Of a stretch of DNA of 54,194 nt, positions 15,349-23,795 are shown piece after piece. Below the pieces are notes generated by a model, which was given only the letters and a program-made list of their open reading frames with translations, was not told the origin of the DNA and ran no database searches. Positions within the stretch are counted from its first letter, which is position 1. The number at the start of each line of letters is the position of its first letter. Source of the stretch: a virus; IMG/VR virus record IMGVR_UViG_3300005470_000003, positions 1 to 54,194 of that record. One strand, 5' to 3'. Position numbers and translations under genes: made by a program.

Positions 15349-15780
15349 GTGTCTAGAGCAAATGGATTGATGGGTGTTTTGGAGAAGATGCTCGATAAGG
15401 TTTATTATATTAAGGGAAAGGAGAAACATATATGGGCAGATCCTATTTCTTCTGAATTTCTTGATGCAGCTAGTGAAGGAACATTTAAAGCAATAAGGTT
15501 TGTTGCCAACAGTAAAGATAAATCACTTCATATATGGCATTATCTTGGATTCCATGAGACTATATGGAATATACTTACAGGTAAAAAACTTGATTATGAT
15601 GATAAATCTTTACTAAATGGAGTAATGCTTAAAGAGGGTGGTAAATGGGTAGTTACTGCTGTATCAGAATTGTCATGGTATAGGAGTAACATAGACGAAT
15701 TGATAAAATCTAATAAATTTAATTTTTTGAAAGACAAATACAAGATAGAGTTCGATTTTGATCAAATCAAGGTAAGTTAA
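15349..15780 (+). CDS. tagged phage protein (143 aa)
   Basis: GTG start; begins MSRANGLMGVLEKM, a form of the shared tag. The body (DP-x-SSEFLDA ... IRFVANSKDKSLHIWHYLGFHE) is related in pattern to the second half of the gene at 30379 (NPSKSDYKAL ... IRFTAYNKTKTVYAW). I recall this family from other phages but not with a function. Likely a virion-associated protein, by the tag. Confidence 0.6.
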   Translation: MSRANGLMGVLEKMLDKVYYIKGKEKHIWADPISSEFLDAASEGTFKAIRFVANSKDKSLHIWHYLGFHETIWNILTGKKLDYDDKSLLNGVMLKEGGKWVVTAVSELSWYRSNIDELIKSNKFNFLKDKYKIEFDFDQIKVS

Positions 15781-15850
15781 CATTTAGCCACGCATTGAAG
15801 CCTCTATGTACAAGGAAGACCCAAAAGAAATCCTTCCAGATATTATTTGA

Positions 15851-17698
15851 TTGGATAATGAGATGTTAGATCAAGTTGATTTGATAGAAACTTCAGACCA
15901 GTATATAAGACAGATGGTTGATTCATATGGATACAAAAATACTATGTTATCACTTGCCAAACTGTCTGGATATTCAGATATCCCACCTACAATAACTGAA
16001 TTTATAGATACAACCCATTATCTAAAACATTCATTGTGGAATGAGATGAAAGATGAGTCCACGATATTCCCATTGTGGAGAAATGCTTTAAAAGAAGTTT
16101 ATCCAAATCCTTTATATTCTCCATATAGGGAAGTAATATCAACTGGATCTATTGGGGGTGGAAAGACTACATTCTCAAAAATAGGCCTTTTATATGATAT
16201 AACAACTATGATGTTTTTAGAGTGCCCGCAATTCTATTATGGGCTTACTAAAGCTACTAAGTTAATATTTGCAGTTTATTCATCTACACTTAGTTTGGCA
16301 AAAGGTGTTTTATTCGATGAGCTTTATGAATGGATTAAGAGTTCACCATATCTTAGTGATAAAATAAATATTTTTGATAATAAGAAATATGCAAATTATA
16401 CACTTTTCAAATCAAATATAGATATAAAAGAAGGTTCTAAATTTACTCATACTCTTGGTCAGGCAGTAACAGGTGGTTTATTGAGTGAGTTGAATTTTCA
16501 GAATTCGTGGAATTCCCAGGCTTATAACAATTATACTTCAGTAAAAAGAAGAATTAAATCTAGATTTTTGAATGACATACCTGGCCGTATGTGGTTGGAT
16601 TCTTCTAAATCGGATTCAACATCATTTCTTGAGGGTCATATAAGAAAAGTTTCAAGTGACCCTGAAGTTATAATATATGATAATGCATTATGGGAAGCAA
16701 AACCGCATGAATATAAATCAAATAAAACTTTTAAAGTATTTGTTGGCGATTCTTATAGAGATCCAATTATAATCGAGAAACCATCTCAAATTATTGGGTT
16801 GGATGAGTCTAAAATAATTGACGTACCTGAAAAGCATTATACTGATTTTTCTGATGATATATTTAGTTCTTTACAGGATATTGCCGGTGTAAGTACATCA
16901 GCTATTCACAAGTTTATACCGTCAGTTGAAAAAATAGAGGAATCGCTTATTAGAGTAAATCCGATATATCGTGAAGTTATTCAGACTGATTTTTATGATC
17001 AAAATGACACTTTAATTAGTTATGTTGACTTTCGTAAAATAAAATATTTAGATAAAGTAAGGTTTTTACATATCGATTTAGGTTTGAGGAACGATTTGGC
17101 CGGTATATGCTCTACTGGCATAATTGGTTTTGTTTCATCTAATGATTCACAATCTCTAAAATATCCAATATATTTTACTGATTTCATAATGGCTATTCAG
17201 GCAAAACCAGGCCAGGATATACCAATATATAAAATAAAATCATTAATTACTGATCTTAGAAGTAGAGGTCTTAAAATTGTTAAAGTTACTGCTGATGGTT
17301 ATCAGTCTGAGAATCTTAAACAGGATATGTGGATGCTCGGTATAAAGTCTGAGATTATATCGGTTGATAAAAACAAAGCACCATATGAAACTTTTAAGAA
17401 TGCTATATTGGAAGGAAGATATAATGGGGTAAAACATGAAATACTATCTAATGAATTGAAAGATTTATTGGATACGGGTAAAAAGATAGATCATCCGCAA
17501 TTCAGGAGTAATAGTGAAAAACGTGAGAATGGTAGTAAGGATTGTTCTGATGCGGTTTGTGGTTCCGTATATTCAGCATTTATGAGTATGAATGAGTATT
17601 ATGGCTCTAGTTATGATATGGTTTCTGGTGATTTTGTAAAAGAAATTAGAACTAGTAGTGAGAATAATCTATATGAATCAATAGCTATGGGGGCTTAG
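15851..17698 (+). CDS. terminase large subunit (615 aa)
   Basis: The ATPase that drives DNA into the prohead, with a nuclease domain that cuts the concatemer. Walker A is STGSIGGGKTT (residues 97-107); a Walker-B-like hydrophobic stretch is followed by SELN near 215. The C-terminal half has an RNase-H-like nuclease start (FLHIDLGLRNDLAG) and later acidic residues (KVTADGYQS; DCSDAV). The start is TTG 15851 directly after a stop codon, or ATG 15863; neither has a strong ribosome site. Confidence 0.9.
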   Translation: MDNEMLDQVDLIETSDQYIRQMVDSYGYKNTMLSLAKLSGYSDIPPTITEFIDTTHYLKHSLWNEMKDESTIFPLWRNALKEVYPNPLYSPYREVISTGSIGGGKTTFSKIGLLYDITTMMFLECPQFYYGLTKATKLIFAVYSSTLSLAKGVLFDELYEWIKSSPYLSDKINIFDNKKYANYTLFKSNIDIKEGSKFTHTLGQAVTGGLLSELNFQNSWNSQAYNNYTSVKRRIKSRFLNDIPGRMWLDSSKSDSTSFLEGHIRKVSSDPEVIIYDNALWEAKPHEYKSNKTFKVFVGDSYRDPIIIEKPSQIIGLDESKIIDVPEKHYTDFSDDIFSSLQDIAGVSTSAIHKFIPSVEKIEESLIRVNPIYREVIQTDFYDQNDTLISYVDFRKIKYLDKVRFLHIDLGLRNDLAGICSTGIIGFVSSNDSQSLKYPIYFTDFIMAIQAKPGQDIPIYKIKSLITDLRSRGLKIVKVTADGYQSENLKQDMWMLGIKSEIISVDKNKAPYETFKNAILEGRYNGVKHEILSNELKDLLDTGKKIDHPQFRSNSEKRENGSKDCSDAVCGSVYSAFMSMNEYYGSSYDMVSGDFVKEIRTSSENNLYESIAMGA

Positions 17699-17699
17699 T

Positions 17700-18545
17700 A
17701 TGTCTAGATCTACAGATATAATTAATTCAATTTTGGAAGTTTCTGACATCTCGGAAGATGAAAAGACTTTATTGAGATTAGGTATAAAGAAATTTAAAAA
17801 GAATGATGATGGTTCTTTTGATGTAAATGGTATTGTCGATATATCAAATAAGGGACTTACTGAAATTCCGGTTAAGTTTAGAAATATTAAACATGGGTTC
17901 ATTTGTAATAAAAATAAGCTTACTTCCCTTAAAAATTCACCGGTAAAGGTAGGTGGTTATTTTATATGTAGTAGCAATAAATTGACTTCACTTTCTGGTG
18001 GACCCGAATCAGTTAAAGGTTATTTTGATTGTGATAATAATGAACTTAAATCTTTAGATGGTTGCCCAAAATTTGTTGGAGATGATTTTAATTGTAACCA
18101 TAATAAGTTAACTTCTCTTTCAGGTTCACCGAATAAAATTAATGGTGGATTTTATTGCAATGGTAATAAACTAAAATCATTGGAAGGTTGTCCATCTGAT
18201 ATAGCAGAGAATTTTTTTTGCAGGAATAATGATTTGATCTCTTTGAAAGGATCACCCAAGAAAATTGGTGATTCTTTTGATTGTAGTAATAACAAACTAA
18301 AATCATTGGAAGGTGGTCCGACTAATATAGGTAAAAATTATAAATGTTCTGATAATGAATTAACTTCCTTGAAGGGGGCACCAGAATCCATTAATGGCTC
18401 TTTTTCTTGTGACGGTAATAAATTAACTTCTTTGAAAGGCGCACCCAATAGTGTTAAGGATTATTTTAATTGTAGTTTTAATCCTGGGAAGTTTACACAT
18501 GAGGATGTTGAAGAATTTGTAAGAACTAAGGATGCAGTAACATAA
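17700..18545 (+). CDS. tagged leucine-rich-repeat-like protein (281 aa)
   Basis: Starts 1 bp after the terminase stop. The tag MSRSTDIINSILEV is followed by an acidic linker and then about ten repeats of some 20-22 residues, each with N-x-L-x-S-L-x-G-x-P and an F-x-C strand. This Cys-containing repeat type occurs in phage and giant-virus proteins and should form a solenoid that binds partners. No enzyme domain is visible. Confidence 0.75.
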   Translation: MSRSTDIINSILEVSDISEDEKTLLRLGIKKFKKNDDGSFDVNGIVDISNKGLTEIPVKFRNIKHGFICNKNKLTSLKNSPVKVGGYFICSSNKLTSLSGGPESVKGYFDCDNNELKSLDGCPKFVGDDFNCNHNKLTSLSGSPNKINGGFYCNGNKLKSLEGCPSDIAENFFCRNNDLISLKGSPKKIGDSFDCSNNKLKSLEGGPTNIGKNYKCSDNELTSLKGAPESINGSFSCDGNKLTSLKGAPNSVKDYFNCSFNPGKFTHEDVEEFVRTKDAVT

Positions 18546-18576
18546 TAATCAATATATTAATTTTGTAATTCTTTTT

Positions 18577-18624
18577 ATTGAAGGTATTTTTTTCCTACAA
18601 TTTTTGCGGGCCGATTCCCTCCCT
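18577..18624 (+). repeat. 48-bp repeat, copy 1
   Basis: Matches 32595-32642 with one base different. It holds an A/T-rich left part and GCGGGCCGATTCCCTCCCT on the right. The second copy begins 6 bp after the stop of the first IscB gene, so this may be a solo right end of a lost IscB-type element, or an unrelated regulatory sequence. Confidence 0.8.
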
Positions 18625-18662
18625 CCTCTATGGTTAGTTAAAAATTGGGATTTTTTTTAATT

Positions 18663-18776
18663 ATGGATACTCATACTAATAAAGTTAAGGTTTTGTTGAT
18701 TGAAAAAGATAAAAAAGACAAGGATGAGAAATCTAAAGTTGGGGTAGTAACCAAGGAGGAAAATAAAAATGAGTGA
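18663..18776 (+). CDS. small Lys-rich ORF (37 aa)
   Basis: Frame from ATG 18663 to TGA 18774-18776, overlapping the next gene by 8 bp. Highly charged (KDKKDKDEK). No clear ribosome site; may be only a coupled leader. Confidence 0.35.
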   Translation: MDTHTNKVKVLLIEKDKKDKDEKSKVGVVTKEENKNE

Positions 18777-19251
18777 AGCTACTGATATTTTAAATAAATT
18801 GGATGAAAAGACTGTAGTGACTTTACAGAACTTGGTTAACGGGGCTGAATTAGTTCAACCAGGAATTAAATCCAAATCACAAAATGTCAAGGTAGATCTA
18901 AAAAGTCAAAATGAGTGGAAGGGTACTAAAAGTATTATATTTGTTGGTGAAGGGGAGAAGGATTATAAACCAAAGGTAAGATTTTATGGTGTTTCAGGAA
19001 AGCCAAATACAAAGAGAACTTCAGTCAGGGTTGATTGTAATTGTTCTTCTTATTACTTTTATTTCTCAATGGCCAATTTTAAGGCCGGGGCACATGAAGG
19101 TCCTAAAGATAAAGTTTATGTCCCTGTTCCAGATGATCAAAGAAAAAGAAAACCTGGTCCGCCAAAGAATCCTGATTCTATACCTGGTTTGTGCAAACAT
19201 TTGTATAGATTTGTCAATAATTTGATTGATTCGGGTTACGTTGACGATTGA
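18769..19251 (+). CDS. tagged SWIM-like zinc protein (160 aa)
   Basis: The tag MSEATDILNKLDEK comes first. The C-terminal half has C-x-C (VDCNCSSYYFYFS) and later CKHLYRFV, a C-x-C...C-x-H arrangement as in SWIM zinc sites, separated by a basic Pro-rich loop (RKRKPGPPKNP). I recall similar proteins in large phages, of unknown role. AAGGAGG lies upstream of ATG 18769, the strongest site in this area. Confidence 0.6.
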   Translation: MSEATDILNKLDEKTVVTLQNLVNGAELVQPGIKSKSQNVKVDLKSQNEWKGTKSIIFVGEGEKDYKPKVRFYGVSGKPNTKRTSVRVDCNCSSYYFYFSMANFKAGAHEGPKDKVYVPVPDDQRKRKPGPPKNPDSIPGLCKHLYRFVNNLIDSGYVDD

Positions 19252-19264
19252 ATTGGAATATCAT

Positions 19265-19492
19265 ATGAATGCAAAAAAGATAATAGACGAATTGAGCGAG
19301 TCTTGGGTTGGCAATGTATTAATCCCAACTTTACAGGATATAGCCGATTCCGGTGGTAATGTCTTAACTAGGGCTAAAGCAATGGATGCATTAGATGCTT
19401 ACAATGACAAAACATCAAAAAGTGTATATAAGTGGCTTGATTCTATAGATGATAAAGATTATTACAAATTTTATCACATGTGGCTAAAGTAA
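19265..19492 (+). CDS. tagged small helical protein (75 aa)
   Basis: ATG 19265 gives the tag MNAKKIIDELSESW; the longer frame from 19226 only adds residues that overlap the previous gene. The remainder is helical and acidic (two short helical repeats). No enzyme motif. Confidence 0.55.
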   Translation: MNAKKIIDELSESWVGNVLIPTLQDIADSGGNVLTRAKAMDALDAYNDKTSKSVYKWLDSIDDKDYYKFYHMWLK

Positions 19493-19524
19493 TGATGTAT
19501 AAATAAACTGTTTTTGATAATCAT

Positions 19525-20520
19525 GTGGTTTATTTAGTCTCATTCCCTAGAAGTGGTAGAAATTGGTTGTGTCTTTTACTGGATGTTTACAATGGTGGAC
19601 CTGTTTTCAATAACCGTTTAAATAATCCTGAAAATCCAGATGTATTAATGGATTTCAAAGGAAGATATGATCACGACCATAAAGCAAATAAAAATATTCC
19701 TGGTAGAATTTTGTATTTATATAGAAATCCAGTTGATGTAATATTTTCCATGTTAAATTATATGAATGTTTGGGTTAAACAAGATAAACTATTGACTAAT
19801 ACTGAACAACGTGTAGTAGCTTGGTCAAATAGATGGAAAAATCATATGAATAAATGGTATTATAATACACCTGATTCTTGTTCAGATAAATGCATTATTT
19901 CTTATGAAGATTTAGTTACCGATCCAACTGTTTGTAATTTTATTTGGCCGATTGATAAACCAGATTTAGAAGCCATTTCTAAAGGTGTATCAGAAAATTT
20001 AAAAATATCATTAGAGCAAGCAATTAATTATGTCTCATTGCGTTTACCCGATAGATGGGAACAGTTGAATGATAAGAATTTTAAAGATAAATCCGAAAAT
20101 AAAGCTATATTTTTATCTGTTGGTGATCATTATTCAGCATATATTAGGAAAAAAAATATAGATTTAATTGTAAATGATTCTTTTGTTAAAAAATATGCAT
20201 TAGATATAGTCAAAAATGTTGATGATTCAATGTTATTATCAATATTGAATTTGATTGGGGATTTTAATAATAGATTTGGTGCATCTATAAAAAGAAATCA
20301 CCTTGATAATTTTATTCGGAATGCATTTAATAATAAATTATATTCTGTTCTTGAACCATTTGTTAATTCTAAAGATTATTGGGTTCTTTCTGATGATGCT
20401 AAAAAATTGATAAAAAATTTTGGTGATTATATTGATATTGATTTACCTAAGAAATTTACTACATCATTTTGGATAGATATTTTCACCAAGGAAATGGAAA
20501 ATGATTTCATGTTTGATTAA
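19525..20520 (+). CDS. sulfotransferase-like protein (331 aa)
   Basis: VSFPRSGRNWL at residues 5-15 is the 5'-phosphosulfate loop that binds the donor PAPS, and RILYLYRNPVDVIFSMLNY is the 3'-phosphate-binding segment. Sulfotransferases move a sulfuryl group from PAPS to a hydroxyl or amine. The last ~130 residues are unlike the family and may hold the acceptor specificity. The start is GTG 19525. An APS kinase gene, which makes PAPS, lies at 49975 in the same genome. The acceptor (cell-surface glycan, small molecule or protein) is unknown. Confidence 0.75.
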   Translation: MVYLVSFPRSGRNWLCLLLDVYNGGPVFNNRLNNPENPDVLMDFKGRYDHDHKANKNIPGRILYLYRNPVDVIFSMLNYMNVWVKQDKLLTNTEQRVVAWSNRWKNHMNKWYYNTPDSCSDKCIISYEDLVTDPTVCNFIWPIDKPDLEAISKGVSENLKISLEQAINYVSLRLPDRWEQLNDKNFKDKSENKAIFLSVGDHYSAYIRKKNIDLIVNDSFVKKYALDIVKNVDDSMLLSILNLIGDFNNRFGASIKRNHLDNFIRNAFNNKLYSVLEPFVNSKDYWVLSDDAKKLIKNFGDYIDIDLPKKFTTSFWIDIFTKEMENDFMFD

Positions 20521-20601
20521 AATTTATTATTTAATTACTATATTTTTTTATTCTTTAATTTATCGGTTCTATAATGAAATAGAATTCAAGTTGGGGGCTT
20601 T

Positions 20602-20802
20602 ATGGCAAATAGTAATCATTCAATTGAGAGTATGCTCGATAGATTAAAAAAAGAGTTAAAATTAATTAGGTCATCCAAAAAAATAAATAATATTTTAATC
20701 GGTTATTGTGCTGGTATGTCAGAAGATGAAATTTGTCATGCCTATGGTATTCTCAACGATCAGGTTGTGGAAATTTTAGATATGTATACTCAATATCTGT
20801 GA
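20602..20802 (+). CDS. hypothetical helix-turn-helix-like protein (66 aa)
   Basis: GGGGGCTTT precedes ATG 20602. The C-terminal half (GMSEDEICHAYGI-x-x-x-VVEIL) could be a helix-turn-helix, which would fit a small regulator, but the match is weak. Confidence 0.45.
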   Translation: MANSNHSIESMLDRLKKELKLIRSSKKINNILIGYCAGMSEDEICHAYGILNDQVVEILDMYTQYL

Positions 20803-20889
20803 TTTAAGTCTAATATTGTTAATTGTCACATAGGGATGTAAATTTATTGGTTTTTGTATATTTCAATTTTTAATTGCAATGGGGGTGTA

Positions 20890-21699
20890 ATGAACAAGGA
20901 TCTTATTAAAAGAGGAATTGAGAAAATAGGAGCCAATGTGGTCTTTACAAATTTGTCTCCCTTTCGTCGTGGAGAATTGGATTTCGATATTGATGTTGTC
21001 AGTGATAAAAAAGGTTCATTCTTTTCTTTTGGCGTTATAGATGAAAGCATTTTCGATGGTTTTACCGTTTTGGACATTAATCCGAAAGATCGCCATCTTC
21101 TTCTTATGAAAAAACGTCCTGTTCTTTCACGTGATGGAAAGAATGTTGTAGATGTATTGAAAGATCGTTTGCTTCTCGGTCATGATGAAAGGGATTGGTT
21201 TTGTGCTGCTGTTCCTGGAAATGTTTCTACTGTTCAACAAGCAAAGGATTCGCTTCGTCCTGATGTTGCCACCAAAAGCATTAAGAAGAGAGGAAAGCTG
21301 AAAAATCGTAATAAGAGGAGGAATAAAGGATTCATTCGACAAGGTGAATGGTTTTTTATTCCAGTCGATCTAGATATTGATGATAGTATTATCCATACAA
21401 ATGAACCTATTGTACGACAAGGTGGTGGCAAACCCCATATTGTTGAGGAAATTGTTCGTAGTGGAGGTAAATCTGTTTATGTTAACGGTGATCGTAAGAT
21501 CACTACTATTGAATATGATAAACTTCCTACTAGTAGTAAATTTATGTGGAGTCAAAGAGTTGAAGATGCTAAAGTGTATGGAAGGGGTGCTGTTCGTCAT
21601 CCCGATCATAAGACCGTTATGCTTAATAAATGGCACGAAATTGTGCCAAATACAGAAGATAAAACTACTATTCGTAGTAATCTTTCCTTCCTTGATTAA
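20890..21699 (+). CDS. conserved hypothetical protein (269 aa)
   Basis: ATG 20890 follows ATGGGGG; the frame from 20854 adds a Cys/Phe-rich leader with no ribosome site. The protein contains RHLLLMKKRP, GHDERDWFCAAVP, an RRNKGFIRQGEWFFIP segment and RHPDHKTVML. This set of motifs is one I recall from hypothetical proteins in bacterial and phage genomes, without a known role. The codon use is a little less A/T-biased than its neighbours. Confidence 0.6.
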   Translation: MNKDLIKRGIEKIGANVVFTNLSPFRRGELDFDIDVVSDKKGSFFSFGVIDESIFDGFTVLDINPKDRHLLLMKKRPVLSRDGKNVVDVLKDRLLLGHDERDWFCAAVPGNVSTVQQAKDSLRPDVATKSIKKRGKLKNRNKRRNKGFIRQGEWFFIPVDLDIDDSIIHTNEPIVRQGGGKPHIVEEIVRSGGKSVYVNGDRKITTIEYDKLPTSSKFMWSQRVEDAKVYGRGAVRHPDHKTVMLNKWHEIVPNTEDKTTIRSNLSFLD

Positions 21700-21727
21700 C
21701 TTAGTGAATAATAATATGTAATGGGTT

Positions 21728-21909
21728 GATAGTGGTTCCTTATCAAAATAAACGTTTTGGTGAAACTGTTTATTATTGTTCATCTACATCTATTGATATA
21801 TATCAAGGATGTCATTCTCCTACTGATATGAATGGACTTTTACAATAGATGGAACAGCAAAAGGAACTGACAAATCCTGGCAACAACAATTGAAAGATTT
21901 TGGTATGAT
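21728..21909 (+). pseudogene. probable frameshifted gene remnant
   Basis: One frame reads VPYQNKRFGETVYYCSS... to a stop at 21847-21849. Another frame in the same stretch reads WTFTIDGTAKGTDKSWQQQL up to the stop at 21909-21911. Together they look like one small beta-rich protein broken by a frameshift. No family recognised. Confidence 0.3.
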
Positions 21910-22338
21910 ATGATGCAAACTGCAAAACAAATAATAGATTTGTTTGAATCTTTTAAGGTTCCTGAGTACCATAAGATTCTATACAGGAATTCTAATTTTA
22001 AAATTGGTTCTGATGAGATCCTGATGCTTCATACATCTCCCAAAAAGAATTTGAAGTCTATAGTAAAGTCAGGTTTACGAGCAGGTACAGGTAAACCAGG
22101 TTCCGTTGGTTCCGCAGGTTCTACGGATCTATGGGCATGGAGTAATCCTCAGGAAGTAGTCAATGCTATAAAGTCGGGTAAGGAAATTGTAGTTATTTTT
22201 GCGGCTAAAGACGCAAGTGTTGTACGTCTTCCCAATACAAAAGCTTCCTTCATTAAAAAGGGAAGCATACCATCCGATAAGATTAGTTTTATTACAATTC
22301 CCAGAATAGGTGTGCAATGCGAACCGCACAAGAAATAA
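21910..22338 (+). CDS. tagged ART-like protein (142 aa)
   Basis: The tag MQTAKQIIDLFESF precedes a segment LMLHTSPKKNLKSIVKSGLRAGTG, the typical His-x-Ser/Thr strand, helix and KSGL turn of ART/PARP-type folds. IVVIFAAKD and FIKKGSIPSDKISFI would be the later strands. The catalytic Glu cannot be assigned with confidence. Start ATG 21910 or 21913. The end overlaps the next tagged gene by 22 bp. Confidence 0.55.
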   Translation: MMQTAKQIIDLFESFKVPEYHKILYRNSNFKIGSDEILMLHTSPKKNLKSIVKSGLRAGTGKPGSVGSAGSTDLWAWSNPQEVVNAIKSGKEIVVIFAAKDASVVRLPNTKASFIKKGSIPSDKISFITIPRIGVQCEPHKK

Positions 22339-22922
22339 TAAATTTGTTTGAAGTTAAAATAGAACCATGTAGTATTAGTCCCAGGGGTTATTATACTGGT
22401 AAACCTTTGGAAAAAGGTGGAACTAGTATTCAAGGTAAAGCAGCCCATGGTGTCAGGTGGTTGTTTGGTAAAGGGTATATCGAATCGACCGATAAAGTGT
22501 TAGATTATGGGGCTGGTAAATATGGACGAAATGGCTTGTATCTAAGGGAACAAGGTTGTCAAGTATTTTGTTATGATCCTTTTAATGGTAAGTCAAACGC
22601 GGATGGTTGGAATGGGGTTTCCACAACCCCCCCAAAAACTCGGTTCGATATAGCCTTTACTTCCTTTGTACTTAATGTAGTCCCTTTGAAGGTAGAAAAA
22701 GATATTATTAGGGAAGTAAGTTCATTATCTAAGAAGTCATTTCATATTACAAGGAACACAGACATTTTTGATTCTGTTAAGAAAGCCTTGTTAAGGAGGG
22801 ATAAATTAGTAGGGGAATTTTTCACAAAGAATTTTGCTACTGGTTTTGAAAAGGACGCCTATGAGAATAACACATTAGATGATGAAACCATCATGGAGTT
22901 TTGTCTTTTAATGGTATTATGA
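22317..22922 (+). CDS. tagged SAM-dependent methyltransferase (201 aa)
   Basis: The tag MRTAQEIINLFEVK is followed by a class I methyltransferase core: KVLDYGAGKYGRN is the SAM-binding glycine loop, VFCYDPFNG the acidic end of strand 2, and FDIAFTSFVLNVV the motif IV region. It has no DPPY, so the target is more likely protein, RNA or a small molecule than DNA base amines. If the tag works as proposed, the enzyme is carried into the cell with the DNA. Confidence 0.75.
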   Translation: MRTAQEIINLFEVKIEPCSISPRGYYTGKPLEKGGTSIQGKAAHGVRWLFGKGYIESTDKVLDYGAGKYGRNGLYLREQGCQVFCYDPFNGKSNADGWNGVSTTPPKTRFDIAFTSFVLNVVPLKVEKDIIREVSSLSKKSFHITRNTDIFDSVKKALLRRDKLVGEFFTKNFATGFEKDAYENNTLDDETIMEFCLLMVL

Positions 22923-23059
22923 TTTATAAATACGAAGGATGTACTATTTGGAGTAGTTGTTTTGGAGTAAGTACTTTAACAAAAAATTTGGTGTTAAATA
23001 TATGTCCATATTTTAAATTTAATGGCAGACCTTGCTGTATGAGAAAGGAAGAGAAATGA
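22919..23059 (+). CDS. small Cys-rich ORF (46 aa)
   Basis: Overlaps the methyltransferase stop by ATGA. Six cysteines in 46 residues, ending in a short basic tail. Its end overlaps the following tag-only ORF. No family recognised. Confidence 0.4.
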   Translation: MIYKYEGCTIWSSCFGVSTLTKNLVLNICPYFKFNGRPCCMRKEEK

Positions 23060-23321
23060 TAACAGCTAATGATGTTATAGAATCCATTTCAACTTCCAAA
23101 TACAAGTATGATAAGTAAACCGTAGCAAATATGGCTTGGTTATCTTTCCTAGTGTATCCTTATCATGGGGAATAGATCCAAAAGATATTTTAATTGATGT
23201 TAATTATGTAGCAAACAAGAACAATTACCGGTCTGGTGAGTTAAAGTTTTATAATGAATATGAGATTGTAACAAGACCTATGAAGGGAAAAGCTAAGATT
23301 GTGATGGTGTATGAACCATGA
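23056..23321 (+). pseudogene. tagged gene broken in two, ART-like C-terminus
   Basis: ATG 23056 begins a 20-residue frame MITANDVIESISTSKYKYDK with the tag, which stops at 23116-23118. A different frame is then open to 23321 and encodes VIFPSVSLSWGIDPKDIL ... NEYEIVTRP. This second part resembles the last strands, with the E-x-E-like Glu, of the ART-like family seen at 14609. The middle of the gene is missing or frameshifted. Confidence 0.5.
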
Positions 23322-23782
23322 AAATTTTCAATATAGGGATCAATAATTATTATCATACAGCATCAATTCATTTGAAAGAAATTCCTATTGGACTTTATTA
23401 TTTAAGTAATTTTGTAATGTGGATTTGTGATAAAGTTCCGGATGTTCCATTTCCAAAATTTATTCCTTGGAAAAGTCCAGAAGGTTGGATGTCCATGAGT
23501 GAATGGTTTGGAGATACACAACAATGGTTTCATGCTAATATATGCACACCAATGTTTTATTTTTCAAGTAAACATACTAAATCAGTTATAATTCCATTGC
23601 CCTATGAATATTTGAAGGAGTTGTTCCCGGATTATTTTTCAGATGATTCAGATTGGGATGACGAAGATATTTATTATAGGGAACTGACTAGAGAATTATC
23701 TATAATAAATACTAACGCGTTTAAACAACTTCAAAAGAAATTGGATTATAAATATGTTAAGCAGGTTTGTGATAATCAATAG
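23318..23782 (+). CDS. hypothetical protein (154 aa)
   Basis: Overlaps the preceding frame by ATGA. Trp- and aromatic-rich, with an acidic C-terminal part (DDSDWDDED). Not tagged. No family recognised. Confidence 0.5.
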   Translation: MKIFNIGINNYYHTASIHLKEIPIGLYYLSNFVMWICDKVPDVPFPKFIPWKSPEGWMSMSEWFGDTQQWFHANICTPMFYFSSKHTKSVIIPLPYEYLKELFPDYFSDDSDWDDEDIYYRELTRELSIINTNAFKQLQKKLDYKYVKQVCDNQ

Positions 23783-23795
23783 GTGAAATAATAAA

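Noticed and set aside
17700-18545. Tandem DNA repeats in the LRR gene as a CRISPR-like array
   Set aside because: The repeats are protein repeats of about 65 bp with diverged sequence and no constant spacers. I found no CRISPR array in the window.
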